The position numbers and the translations under genes were made by a program. Under the pieces are notes generated by a model that saw only the letters and a program-made list of their open reading frames with translations, was not told the DNA's origin and searched no databases. Of a stretch of 43,042 bases of DNA, positions 25,029-32,207 are shown one piece after another. Positions within the stretch are counted from its first letter, which is position 1. Every line of letters starts with the position of its first letter. Origin of the DNA: Polyangium sp. 15x6 (lineage in GTDB: Bacteria; Myxococcota_A; Polyangia; Polyangiales; Polyangiaceae); contig NZ_JASBQE010000101.1 in the NCBI RefSeq assembly GCF_029960785.1, positions 1 through 43,042 on the forward strand. Reading direction: 5' to 3'.

Positions 25029-26801
25029 TTGACGCGCTTCCTGGAACAGCCGAGCCGTTTTCTGTTCTTCACGGGGAAGGGCGGCGTGGGCAAGACCGCG
25101 CTCGCGTGCGCGACTGCGATCCGACTCGCGGACGCCGGGAAACGTATCCTCCTCGTCAGCACCGATCCGGCGTCGAACCTGGACGAGATGCTCGGCGTGC
25201 CGCTGTCGCAACGGCCCACGCCGATCCCCGGCGTCGACCGGCTCTTCGCGCTCGACATCGACCCGGAGAAGGCGGCCGATGATTACCGAAAGCGCGTGGT
25301 CGCGCCCTATCTCGCGATCTGGTCGGAGACGCAGATCGCCGAGCTACGCGAGCAGCTCGCCGGAGCATGCACCGTGGAGATCGCCGCGTTCGACGAGTTC
25401 GCCGAGCTCCTCGCCGGGGACGAACAGAGCGTGCCGTTCGATCACGTGCTCTTCGACACGGCGCCCACAGGGCACACGTTGCGGCTCCTCAGCCTGCCGC
25501 GCGCATGGTCAGGCTTCCTCCAATCGACCCCGTCCGGGGCCTCGTGTCTGGGCCCCCATTCAGGGCTGAAAATGCAGGAGGCGCGCTTCGTCGCCGCGGT
25601 GGATGCTCTGGCCGACGCCGCGCGCACGACCATCGTGCTCGTCACGCGGGCGGACCACGCAGCCCTGCGGGAAGCGGATCGGACGTCGGGCGAGCTCGAA
25701 GCGCTGGGCCTGAAGAACCAGCGACTCGTCGTCAACGCCGTATTCGAGGCGACAAACCGTGCAGATTCAATGGCCCTTGCGCTCGAAGAGCGGGGGCGCG
25801 AGGCGCTGCGCGACATGCCTCCTCGGCTGCAAGGACTGCCCACGACGCGCGTCCCTTTGCGCGCTTTCAACATGGTCGGTCTTCCGGCGCTCCGTGCATT
25901 GCTGGACGATCGCGCGTCCGCAGCCCTCGCGCGTGCAGTCCCTCCGCTCGCGACGCCTTCGCTGCCGCCCCTCCAGTCCCTCATCGACGAGATCGCGGCG
26001 CCCGGGCGTGGGCTCGTGATGGTGATGGGCAAAGGCGGCGTAGGGAAAACGACGATTGCCGCGTCGATCGCCGCCGAGCTCGCGTCGCGAGGTCACGATG
26101 TCCACCTGAGCACCACCGACCCCGCGGCGCACGTCGCTGCGACGCTCGCGGGCGAACTTCCGCACCTACGGATCAGCCGCATCGATCCCGCCGTCGAGAC
26201 GAAGGCGTACGTGGACCGCGTGATGGCGACGCGCGGGGCCAAGCTCGACGAAGCGGGACGAGCATTGCTGGCCGAAGACCTGCGATCCCCCTGCTACGAG
26301 GAGGTGGCCGTCTTCGCAGCCTTTTCGAGGACCGTCTCACAAGCGCGATCGAGCTTCGTCGTCCTCGACACGGCGCCCACGGGACACACGCTGCTCCTGC
26401 TCGACGCCACGGGCTCGTATCACCGGCAGACAGTCGTCGGAGACGTCGACGCGCAGCATGCGTCCGGCCGCATCGTGACCCCCCTCATGAAGCTGCGCGA
26501 TCCGCAGTACACGAAGGTCCTGGTCGTGACGCTCGCGGAGACGACGCCCGTCTCCGAAGCGGCGCGATTGCAGGCGGATCTCAGGCGCGCCGGGATCGAG
26601 CCCTTCGGCTGGGTGATCAACAGCAGCCTCGCAGCCGCCGGCTCGACGGACCCCTGCCTCGCGCAGCGCATCGCGGCCGAGCTTGAGCAGATACACGTGG
26701 TGCGCGAACAGCACGCGCAGAGGCTCGCCATCGTCCCTTGGATGACCGAGGAGCCCGTCGGCCCCACGCGCCTGCTGGCGCTGGCGCGTCCCTCCGAATA
26801 G
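25029..26801 (+). CDS. arsA: Arsenite efflux pump ATPase ArsA
   Basis: 590 aa, near the 583 aa of the E. coli plasmid protein. The start is a TTG at 25029 with GGAGACGGAG upstream; the frame is open far upstream only as noise. Two homologous halves each carry a P-loop GKGGVGKT (residues ~16 and ~335) and the signature DTAPTGHTL. The three As(III)-binding cysteines are conserved by position: Cys114 (GACTVE), Cys173 (ASCLGP) and Cys422 (SPCYEE), against 113, 172 and 422 in E. coli. It energises arsenite export with a membrane pump, here presumably the ACR3 protein encoded convergently. It is flanked on both sides by broken regulator genes. Confidence 0.95.
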   Translation: MTRFLEQPSRFLFFTGKGGVGKTALACATAIRLADAGKRILLVSTDPASNLDEMLGVPLSQRPTPIPGVDRLFALDIDPEKAADDYRKRVVAPYLAIWSETQIAELREQLAGACTVEIAAFDEFAELLAGDEQSVPFDHVLFDTAPTGHTLRLLSLPRAWSGFLQSTPSGASCLGPHSGLKMQEARFVAAVDALADAARTTIVLVTRADHAALREADRTSGELEALGLKNQRLVVNAVFEATNRADSMALALEERGREALRDMPPRLQGLPTTRVPLRAFNMVGLPALRALLDDRASAALARAVPPLATPSLPPLQSLIDEIAAPGRGLVMVMGKGGVGKTTIAASIAAELASRGHDVHLSTTDPAAHVAATLAGELPHLRISRIDPAVETKAYVDRVMATRGAKLDEAGRALLAEDLRSPCYEEVAVFAAFSRTVSQARSSFVVLDTAPTGHTLLLLDATGSYHRQTVVGDVDAQHASGRIVTPLMKLRDPQYTKVLVVTLAETTPVSEAARLQADLRRAGIEPFGWVINSSLAAAGSTDPCLAQRIAAELEQIHVVREQHAQRLAIVPWMTEEPVGPTRLLALARPSE

Positions 26802-26979
26802 CTACCGCTGCGCGCCTTCGTTGAAGCTCGCGAGCGCTTCCGAGAGCACTCGCAGTGCTTCAAGCACCCCGTCGCGCTTCTCGGCCGGGATGCGTTCGGA
26901 GACCCGTCGTGGAGAGCGTCCCGGCGTCCTGCACCGCGCGCAGGGTGGCGAACTGCGTTGCCCGCGGTATCAGCCGCAT
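26802..26979 (-). pseudogene. Remnant of a MarR-family regulator
   Basis: Two fragments in different minus-strand frames. Upstream, RATQFATLRAVQDAGTLSTTG (residues of a TPxQFxxLRxLxxxGPL helix) resembles the start of a MarR winged helix. About 30 nt later, in the frame shifted by one, RVSERIPAEKRDGVLEALRV continues LSEALASF to a stop at 26802-26804, like the dimerisation helix at the end of MarR proteins. About 85 residues including the DNA-binding helix are missing. The stop abuts the arsA stop. The rest of the 368-nt gap (26980-27169) shows nothing convincing. Confidence 0.5.
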
Positions 26980-27169
26980 CGAGCGCGAGGAAGTGTGCTG
27001 CGGGACGGTGAGTCGGTGGCGAAGTTGGGGACTTGGTCGTCCACGATGCTTGCACCATGCAGCAAGTATTGTGGTGATCCCGTCAAGCAACGGCGCCGGG
27101 ATTGTCGCGGCACAACTCCTCGGGGCCGCGATACTCCTCATTTGGCTCTCGGGGCGCCCTCGTCCGCCG

Positions 27170-27613
27170 CTACGGTGAAGTGGTAGCGAGCGAGGCCGCG
27201 AGTTCCTCCAGACGAGCCTGGATCTGTCCGCGGGCCATGCGGAAACGCTCGAGCATCCGCTCGCGTGACAGCGAGGGATCGTCGCTCGCGGGATCGGGGA
27301 TGGGCCAGTGGAGCCGCCGAACCTTGCCGAGAAAAACGGGACAAACCTCCTCGGCGCAAAGCGTGATGACCATGTCGACCGACGCAGGGTCGATCGTGTC
27401 CACCGACTTCGATGTGTGCGTGGTCAAATCGATGCCGATCTCCCGCGTCACTTCGATGGCGAAGGCATTGACGCGGGATGGGCAGCTGCCAGCGCTCTGA
27501 ACCCGCACGCGATCTCCAAAGAGCTTCCGCGCGAGGCCTTCCGCCATCTGACTGCGGGCCGAGTTCGCGACGCAGAGGAAGAGAATGCTCTCGGGGGTGG
27601 ACAACAGAGTCAT
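27170..27613 (-). CDS. arsC: Arsenate reductase, low-MW phosphatase type
   Basis: 147 aa. The P-loop CX5R is at Cys14-Arg20 ([14 protein letters not shown]), the second and third redox cysteines at 86 and 91 ([10 protein letters not shown]), and the general-acid Asp lies in [10 protein letters not shown], so this is the thioredoxin- or mycoredoxin-linked class that reduces arsenate to arsenite. The start ATG overlaps the ACR3 stop by 4 nt (ATGA), so the two are translationally coupled: reduction feeds the exporter. Last gene of the arsR-arsI-acr3-arsC operon. Confidence 0.94.
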   Translation of the reverse strand: MTLLSTPESILFLCVANSARSQMAEGLARKLFGDRVRVQSAGSCPSRVNAFAIEVTREIGIDLTTHTSKSVDTIDPASVDMVITLCAEEVCPVFLGKVRRLHWPIPDPASDDPSLSRERMLERFRMARGQIQARLEELAASLATTSP

Positions 27614-28713
27614 CCGTGGACCTCCGATTCCCTGGCAGGCACTGCGCAGGGCGCCGGTACGACATCGACGCCGCCGGGGAAGAACCGCTTGCCGAGCCGG
27701 AGCGCGACGTTGACGAGCCCGATCAGGACGGGCACCTCGACGAGCGGACCGATGACGGCCGCGAATGCCGCCCCGCTATGGATGCCGAACGTCGCGATGG
27801 CGACGGCGATGGCGAGCTCGAAATTGTTCGACGACGCCGTGAAGGACAGCGTGGTGGCCTGCTTGTAGTCCGCGCCGACGCGCTTGCTCAGGAAAAACGA
27901 GACGAAGAACATCACGACGAAGTAAACGAGGAGCGGCACCGCGATCCGCAGCGCATCGAGCGGGAGCTCCACGAGGGTCTCGCCCTTCAGGGAGAACATC
28001 ACCACGATGGTGAAGAGCAGCGCCACGAGCGTGATCGGCCCGATGCGCGGGACGAAGCGCGTTTGATACCAGTCCGCTCCCCTGGACGACACGAGCACCC
28101 GGCGCGTGAGAAACCCGGCCGCGAACGGGATTCCCAGGTAGATGGCGACGCTCTTCGCGATCTCGGGGATGGTGATGTTCACGACGGCACCTTCCAGCCC
28201 GAGCCAGGAGGGCAGGAGCGTCGCGAAAAAATACGCGTACACCGAGAAAAACAGCACCTGGAAGATCGAGTTCACCGCGACGAGCCCCGCGCAATACTCG
28301 GTATCCCCCTTCGCGAGGTCGTTCCAGACGATGACCATCGCGATACATCGCGCCAGCCCGATGAGGATGAGCCCGAGCATGTATTCGGGTTCGTCGCGGA
28401 GAAACAAGAGGGCGAGGCCGAACATCAGCGCCGGGCCGATGATCCAGTTCTGCACGAGCGACAGCGCGAGCACGCGCTTATCGCGAAAGACCTTCCCGAG
28501 CTCCTCGTAGCGGACCTTCGCGAGCGGGGGGTACATCATCACGACGAGCCCGATGGCGATCGGGATCGACGTCGTGCCCACCTGCAGGCGGTGCAAGAAC
28601 GCCGCGAAGCCAGGCGCCGCGAAGCCGAGGACCACGCCGAGCCCCATGGCGAGGAAGATCCACAACGTCAGCCAACGATCGAGGAACGATAACTTGCGGG
28701 CGATGCTGTCCAT
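27610..28713 (-). CDS. acr3: ACR3-type arsenite efflux permease
   Basis: 367 aa with about ten membrane helices. It carries ACR3 hallmarks: an N-terminal [40 protein letters not shown], the Cys-bearing helix [20 protein letters not shown] (the conserved Cys in TM4 needed for As(III) transport), and [20 protein letters not shown] near the end, with the conserved Glu. It extrudes As(III) using the proton gradient, and in some bacteria works with ArsA. It follows arsI after a 71-nt gap containing a strong hairpin and overlaps arsC by 4 nt. Confidence 0.95.
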   Translation of the reverse strand: MDSIARKLSFLDRWLTLWIFLAMGLGVVLGFAAPGFAAFLHRLQVGTTSIPIAIGLVVMMYPPLAKVRYEELGKVFRDKRVLALSLVQNWIIGPALMFGLALLFLRDEPEYMLGLILIGLARCIAMVIVWNDLAKGDTEYCAGLVAVNSIFQVLFFSVYAYFFATLLPSWLGLEGAVVNITIPEIAKSVAIYLGIPFAAGFLTRRVLVSSRGADWYQTRFVPRIGPITLVALLFTIVVMFSLKGETLVELPLDALRIAVPLLVYFVVMFFVSFFLSKRVGADYKQATTLSFTASSNNFELAIAVAIATFGIHSGAAFAAVIGPLVEVPVLIGLVNVALRLGKRFFPGGVDVVPAPCAVPARESEVHG

Positions 28714-28735
28714 GGGTTTCCAGCGCTGGAGAGGG

Positions 28736-28773
28736 CCACGGCGGCGGCGTGCGATCGGTCGCCGCCGCCGTGG
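28736..28773 (-). other. 14-bp hairpin between arsI and acr3
   Basis: CCACGGCGGCGGCG (28736-28749) and its perfect complement (28760-28773) enclose a 10-nt loop. No U-tract follows in the direction of transcription, so it is more likely an mRNA-stabilising or processing hairpin, or a partial attenuator, that sets the ratio of ArsI to ACR3. Confidence 0.6.
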
Positions 28774-28784
28774 GTTTCACCGAA

Positions 28785-29282
28785 TCACTCCGCCGTTTTC
28801 GGACCGCAGCACGACGAGGCCGAAGGCTTGACCTCCGGCTTTCGCGAGAGGCCGACGGGCGTGCAGCACGCGCTCTCGTCCTTTTTCAGCGCCGCGGAAT
28901 CCCCCATGATGTCTGCGTCCGCCTTCACGACGAACACCTCCCAGGAGTTCCCGTCCGGATCCTCGATCCACACCTTGTCCTGCACCGCATAACAGCAGGA
29001 CGTATCTTCCTCCGTCATCGTCGTGAGCCCCGCGGCCTCGAAGCGGGCCTTCGCCTCGACGACATCGTCCGTCGTCGCGACCTGGACCCCGAAATGGCTG
29101 GCATTGACGCCCGTGCGAGGCGCCTCCTGCATCGTCAGGTTGAGCGAGGGAACCTCGAGGTCGAATTTCGCATATCCGGGGCGCCGCTTCGTCGCCGCGA
29201 CGCCGAACGCCTTCTCGTAGAACGCGACGGATTGCTCGATGTTCGTGACGTTCAGGGACACGTGAGGCTTGAGGACGTTCAT
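28785..29282 (-). CDS. arsI: ArsI-type C-As lyase (VOC-fold dioxygenase)
   Basis: 165 aa from ATG 29282 with AAAGGAG about 7 nt upstream. Type I extradiol-dioxygenase (vicinal oxygen chelate) fold. Fe(II) ligands fit His7 (KPHVSLNV), His63 (ASHFGVQ) and Glu115 (SWEVFVV). The vicinal pair Cys96-Cys97 (TSCCYAV) binds trivalent organoarsenicals, as in characterised ArsI. It cleaves the carbon-arsenic bond of methylarsenite and aromatic arsenicals to release As(III). Two further CC pairs (ACCTP, SCCGP) lie in a ~45-residue C-terminal tail and may hold or hand over arsenite. Second gene of the ars operon. Confidence 0.92.
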   Translation of the reverse strand: MNVLKPHVSLNVTNIEQSVAFYEKAFGVAATKRRPGYAKFDLEVPSLNLTMQEAPRTGVNASHFGVQVATTDDVVEAKARFEAAGLTTMTEEDTSCCYAVQDKVWIEDPDGNSWEVFVVKADADIMGDSAALKKDESACCTPVGLSRKPEVKPSASSCCGPKTAE

Positions 29283-29340
29283 GCGGAGTCTCCTTTCTTC
29301 CAAAAAACTCGAACCAAGGCGCAAAAAAAGGGCGACATCA

Positions 29341-29658
29341 TCAGCAGCAGCCGCCCTTTCCGCCTTTGCCACGCTTGCAGCAGTCCTCCCAGAGGTATTC
29401 GGTGAGGACGCGCAGCGCCGCGTAATCGGCCGCGTAGTAGTGGAACGTGCCTTCGAGGCGGGTCGTGAACAGGCCCGCCTCGACGAGCCGCTTCAGGTGG
29501 TGGCTCAGGGTCGACGGGGGCAGATCGACATGTGCCTGGATCTCCCCGGCGGACACCCCCTCGTCCCCACCCTGCACGACGAAGCGCAGGATCTGAAGGC
29601 GAACGGGATGGCCGAGCGCGCTGAGCTGCTGGGCGTGACGATCCAGCTTCGAGGTCAC
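29341..29658 (-). CDS. arsR: ArsR-family As(III)-responsive repressor
   Basis: 105 aa from GTG 29658; a longer frame to a TTG at 29733 would put the operator inside the gene. The winged helix is LSALGHPVRLQILRFVV, VSAGEIQAHVDLPPSTLSHH (recognition helix PSTLSHHLKRL) and the wing FTTRLEGTFHYYAA. The As(III) site is not the classic CVC in the DNA-binding helix but a C-terminal cluster: Cys93, Cys94, Cys104 and Cys105, like the C-terminal site of the Acidithiobacillus-type ArsR. It would repress its own operon (arsR, arsI, acr3, arsC) until arsenite binds. The operator lies directly upstream. Confidence 0.92.
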   Translation of the reverse strand: MTSKLDRHAQQLSALGHPVRLQILRFVVQGGDEGVSAGEIQAHVDLPPSTLSHHLKRLVEAGLFTTRLEGTFHYYAADYAALRVLTEYLWEDCCKRGKGGKGGCC

Positions 29659-29694
29659 GGGCCTACTTCTAACATCCTCGAAGTAGGCCCGCAA
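29659..29694 (-). promoter_or_regulatory. ars operon promoter and perfect palindromic ArsR operator
   Basis: GGGCCTACTTC (29659-29669) and its exact complement (29680-29690) form an 11-bp inverted repeat with a 10-nt spacer. On the minus strand a -35-like TTGCGG (29694-29689), a 17-nt spacer and a -10-like TAGAAG (29671-29666) overlap both half-sites. That places the expected transcript start at or next to the GTG codon at 29658, so repressor binding would block polymerase and the arsR mRNA would be nearly leaderless. Confidence 0.7.
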
Positions 29695-29739
29695 GGGGAA
29701 GCTTCCAGAAAAGTGGAAGTTGTCCCGTGACAACCGGCA

Positions 29740-30336
29740 TCAGTCGATGCCGAGGGCCGTCACGTCCATGATCGGCGTGGACGAGGCGATCGTGCGGATC
29801 TTGCCTTTCTTCGTGGTCACGATCCAGCCCGAGCCGCCGGGGATGCGCGTCTTCGTGCCCGGGCGCATGCGGCGCGCCCCGCCCTTCGGGGGATAAAGGA
29901 TCTCGACCGACCGATCGTCCGCGGCGATCTGCACGACGTACACGTACGCGAGCCGATCGAGCTCGCCCTCGATCGCCACCTTCGTGCCCGCCTCGACGTT
30001 GAACTCGTTCATCGCCTCGTCACGCATCTCGCTGAGGAGCGCGTAGCCCCACGCGAGGCGCCGGAACGGTCGCCCCGTGAGGCTCGGCGGCGGCTCGTCG
30101 ATGATCTCCACCGGCGCCGCGGCCGCGGCCCTCACCGCGGCCTTCGCCCTCGCCTCGACCTTCGCCGTCGCGCTACCCTTCGTCGCCCTCGCCGAGGCCT
30201 TCGCCTTCTTTCCCGCGCCGAGCACCTTCGCCTTCGTGGTTCCCTTCGTCGCCTTCTTTGCCGCGCCCTTGACCCCGCCCTGCGTCTTCCCCTTGGTCTT
30301 CATCGTGCCGCCCTTCGCGCTGCTCCTGGTCACCAT
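29740..30336 (-). CDS. Lys/Ala-rich tail plus DUF4384-like domain protein
   Basis: 198 aa. Residues 1-~75 are almost only K, A, T, G and R (GAAKKATKGTTKAKV, GAGKKAKASARATKGS), like bacterial histone-H1-type tails. Residues ~85-195 form a compact beta domain: RRLAWGYALLSEMRDEAMNE, LAYVYVVQIAADDRSVEILY, PPKGGARRMRPGTKTRIPGG, the pattern of DUF4384 (a domain often found with caspase-like or kinase partners, role unknown). No signal peptide, so probably cytoplasmic and possibly DNA-associated. The ATG at codon 12 is an alternative start. Divergent from pcm, with a 173-nt gap. Confidence 0.72.
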   Translation of the reverse strand: MVTRSSAKGGTMKTKGKTQGGVKGAAKKATKGTTKAKVLGAGKKAKASARATKGSATAKVEARAKAAVRAAAAAPVEIIDEPPPSLTGRPFRRLAWGYALLSEMRDEAMNEFNVEAGTKVAIEGELDRLAYVYVVQIAADDRSVEILYPPKGGARRMRPGTKTRIPGGSGWIVTTKKGKIRTIASSTPIMDVTALGID

Positions 30337-30509
30337 CGCCGCCGCATTCTATGGCGGAGCGTCGAAAAACCCTAGCGCGACGAACATCCCCCCTGCGTGA
30401 GCGAGACCGCCCCGGCCAAGGGGGTGGCAGTGCCGGTTCCAGCGTGCTCTTCTTGACGCTCCCCACGAAAGGAGCTCGGCACGACGATTGCGTCGAGCAC
30501 GTCCGCGCC

Positions 30510-31175
30510 ATGGATCCGATGGAGCAAGCGCGCCACCGCATGGTGGACGAACAACTCGCACGCCGCGACATCCAGGATGCGCGGGTGCTCGATGCGATGC
30601 GTCGCGTCCCACGGCACGCCTTCGTGCCCGCCGGGCGCGAGCACGAGGCGTATCTCGACAGACCGCTGCCGATCGCAGAAGGGCAGACGATCTCGCAGCC
30701 ATACATCGTCGCGCTCACCGCGCAAGCCCTACGGATCGGGCCGGACGCGCGGCTCCTCGAGATCGGCGCGGGCTCGGGGTACGCGGCGGCGGTGCTCGCC
30801 GAGATCGCGCGTGAGGTCGTCACCGTCGAGCGCCACCCGCTCCTCGCCGCCGAGGCCGCCGCGCGGCTCGCGTCGCTACGTTACGGGAACATCCGGGTGG
30901 TCACTGGAGATGGCACCCGTGGTTATCCCGAGCGCGCCCCTTATGAGGCCATCGCGGTGACGGCGAGCGGGCCGCGCGTGCCGAAGGCGCTTTTGGATCA
31001 GCTCGCGCCGGGCGGCCGCATGGTGATTCCGGTCGGGCCGGACGAACACCAGCAAGAGCTCGTCCTCGTGACACGGGGCCCGGAAGACGGTCGGTTCTCG
31101 GAGAAAAGGCTCGGCGCCGTGCGGTTCGTCCCGCTCGTCGGCGAGGACGGCTGGGCCTGCGCGGACGGCGGTTAG
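30510..31175 (+). CDS. pcm: Protein-L-isoaspartate O-methyltransferase
   Basis: 221 aa from ATG 30510 (MDPMEQARHRMVDEQLARR), the usual start of this family; the open frame further upstream is noise. Motifs: VPRHAFVPAGREHEAYLDRP, LPIAEGQTISQPYIVA, the SAM-binding motif I LEIGAGSGYAAAVLAEI, VTVERHPLLA, GDGTRGYPERAPYEAIAVTA and LLDQLAPGGRMVIPVG. It repairs age-damaged proteins by methylating isoaspartyl residues with SAM. Length is close to the family's 210-220. Confidence 0.95.
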   Translation: MDPMEQARHRMVDEQLARRDIQDARVLDAMRRVPRHAFVPAGREHEAYLDRPLPIAEGQTISQPYIVALTAQALRIGPDARLLEIGAGSGYAAAVLAEIAREVVTVERHPLLAAEAAARLASLRYGNIRVVTGDGTRGYPERAPYEAIAVTASGPRVPKALLDQLAPGGRMVIPVGPDEHQQELVLVTRGPEDGRFSEKRLGAVRFVPLVGEDGWACADGG

Positions 31176-31199
31176 GATTGAGTGGATCTCTGTTGACGC

Positions 31200-31236
31200 T
31201 TGGGGCGTAACGCGGACGAGCCGCGTTACGCCCCAA
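31200..31236. terminator. Perfect 16-bp hairpin after pcm
   Basis: TTGGGGCGTAACGCGG (31200-31215) and its exact complement (31221-31236) around a 5-nt loop, 24 nt after the pcm stop. Symmetric enough to work in either direction; only a short A/C run follows. It probably ends the pcm transcript. Confidence 0.6.
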
Positions 31237-31277
31237 ACCCCATACCCTTCGCCCCTCCGTCCTGGTACGATGAACGC

Positions 31278-31508
31278 ATGGCGCATCCGTACCGCACGAG
31301 GCCCACGGTGCCCCCAGACGGCTCGCCCGAGGACGGGCGGCTCGCCGGTCCGACGCTCGCGTTTGGTTTGGCCTGCGTCATCTCGGGCCTCGCGCTCGCG
31401 GACTCGTCGCGCCCGGGCGCGCTCTTGCTCGCGGGCGGCGCCGGGACGGTCGCGCTCGCGGCGCGCAAAGGCCCGCGCGGAGGGACGTACCCCCGTGACA
31501 AGGATTGA
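31278..31508 (+). CDS. Small predicted membrane protein
   Basis: 76 aa from ATG 31278. Polar N-terminus (MAHPYRTRPTVPPDGSPEDG), then a hydrophobic stretch with two short segments (LAFGLACVISGLALADSS and ALLLAGGAGTVALAARK) that could form a helical hairpin in the membrane, then a basic tail. Unrecognised. Its last 14 nt overlap the start of alkB, which suggests co-translation. Alternative: a leader-type ORF for alkB. Confidence 0.5.
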   Translation: MAHPYRTRPTVPPDGSPEDGRLAGPTLAFGLACVISGLALADSSRPGALLLAGGAGTVALAARKGPRGGTYPRDKD

Positions 31509-32085
31509 GCTCCTGCACGGAGGTTTCCTTCTCTTCCACGACCCGTTTCTCACGCCGGACGAGGCCCGCGGCTCGTTCACCGCGCTTCTCGCGGAGGTCC
31601 CGTTCCGGCAGGAGACGATCCGGCTCTTCGGCAAATCGATCCTGCAGCCGCGCCTCACGGCCTGGCACGGTGATCCGGGCGCGTCGTACACGTATTCGGG
31701 TTTATCGCTCACGCCGAACCCGTGGACACCCGCGCTCGCGGCGCTCCGCGCGCGGGTCGAGGCGGCGGCCGGCAGCACGTTCAACAGCGTGCTCGTGAAC
31801 CATTACCGAGACGGCGACGATTCGATGGGCAAACACGCCGACGACGAGCCCGAGCTCGGCGAAAACCCGGTGATCGCATCGCTCTCGCTCGGGGTTCGGC
31901 GAAGGTTCGTCCTGGAACCGAAGAAGAAGGGCGGGGAGAAGGTGACGCTGGAGCTCGGCGAGGGGAATTTGCTCGTGATGGCCGGGACGACGCAGCACCA
32001 TTATCGGCACGGGGTGCCGAAGCAGGCGGGGCGCGGGGCGAGGATGAATTTGACGTTCCGGCGGATCCTGCCCGCGCGGATCTGA
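31495..32085 (+). CDS. alkB: AlkB-type DNA/RNA dealkylation dioxygenase
   Basis: 196 aa from a GTG at 31495 (GGAGGGACG upstream), overlapping the small membrane protein gene. Fe(II)/2OG motifs: His114-x-Asp116 (GKHADDEPELG), distal His172 (YRHGVPK), and Arg183/Arg189 in the canonical RxNxTxR (RMNLTFR). PRLTAWHGDPGASYTYSG and NSVLVNHYRDGDDSMG match the nucleotide-recognition lid and core. It oxidatively removes alkyl groups such as 1-methyladenine and 3-methylcytosine. Its last ~90 nt are duplicated at 33261-33349. Confidence 0.94.
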   Translation: MTRIELLHGGFLLFHDPFLTPDEARGSFTALLAEVPFRQETIRLFGKSILQPRLTAWHGDPGASYTYSGLSLTPNPWTPALAALRARVEAAAGSTFNSVLVNHYRDGDDSMGKHADDEPELGENPVIASLSLGVRRRFVLEPKKKGGEKVTLELGEGNLLVMAGTTQHHYRHGVPKQAGRGARMNLTFRRILPARI

Positions 32086-32170
32086 AGGCGCTCCTCCTTC
32101 CCGGTTGGTCCGGGACGAACCAGCGGTTTGCCCGCGAACACGTAGGGTTCGTCCGGGGAGAAGGTTCGTC

Positions 32171-32200
32171 TTGACCGGCCAATGCTTCAGGGGGTAGGCT
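32171..32200 (+). promoter_or_regulatory. Candidate promoter of the TPR/PEGA gene
   Basis: TTGACC (32171-32176), an 18-nt spacer and TAGGCT (32195-32200) give a reasonable sigma-70-type pair. The predicted start would fall at about the ATG (32208), so the mRNA might be leaderless, although AGGGGG lies further upstream. Confidence 0.4.
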
Positions 32201-32207
32201 CGTTCTC

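Noticed and set aside
31200-31236. Perfect hairpin as a possible small RNA or attachment site
   Set aside because: It sits 24 nt past a stop codon with no integrase or repeat partner; a terminator is the simpler reading.
31270-31494. N-terminal extension of AlkB from 31270
   Set aside because: The residues are Arg/Ser-rich shadow of the small membrane protein. The AlkB fold starts at the GTG 31495.
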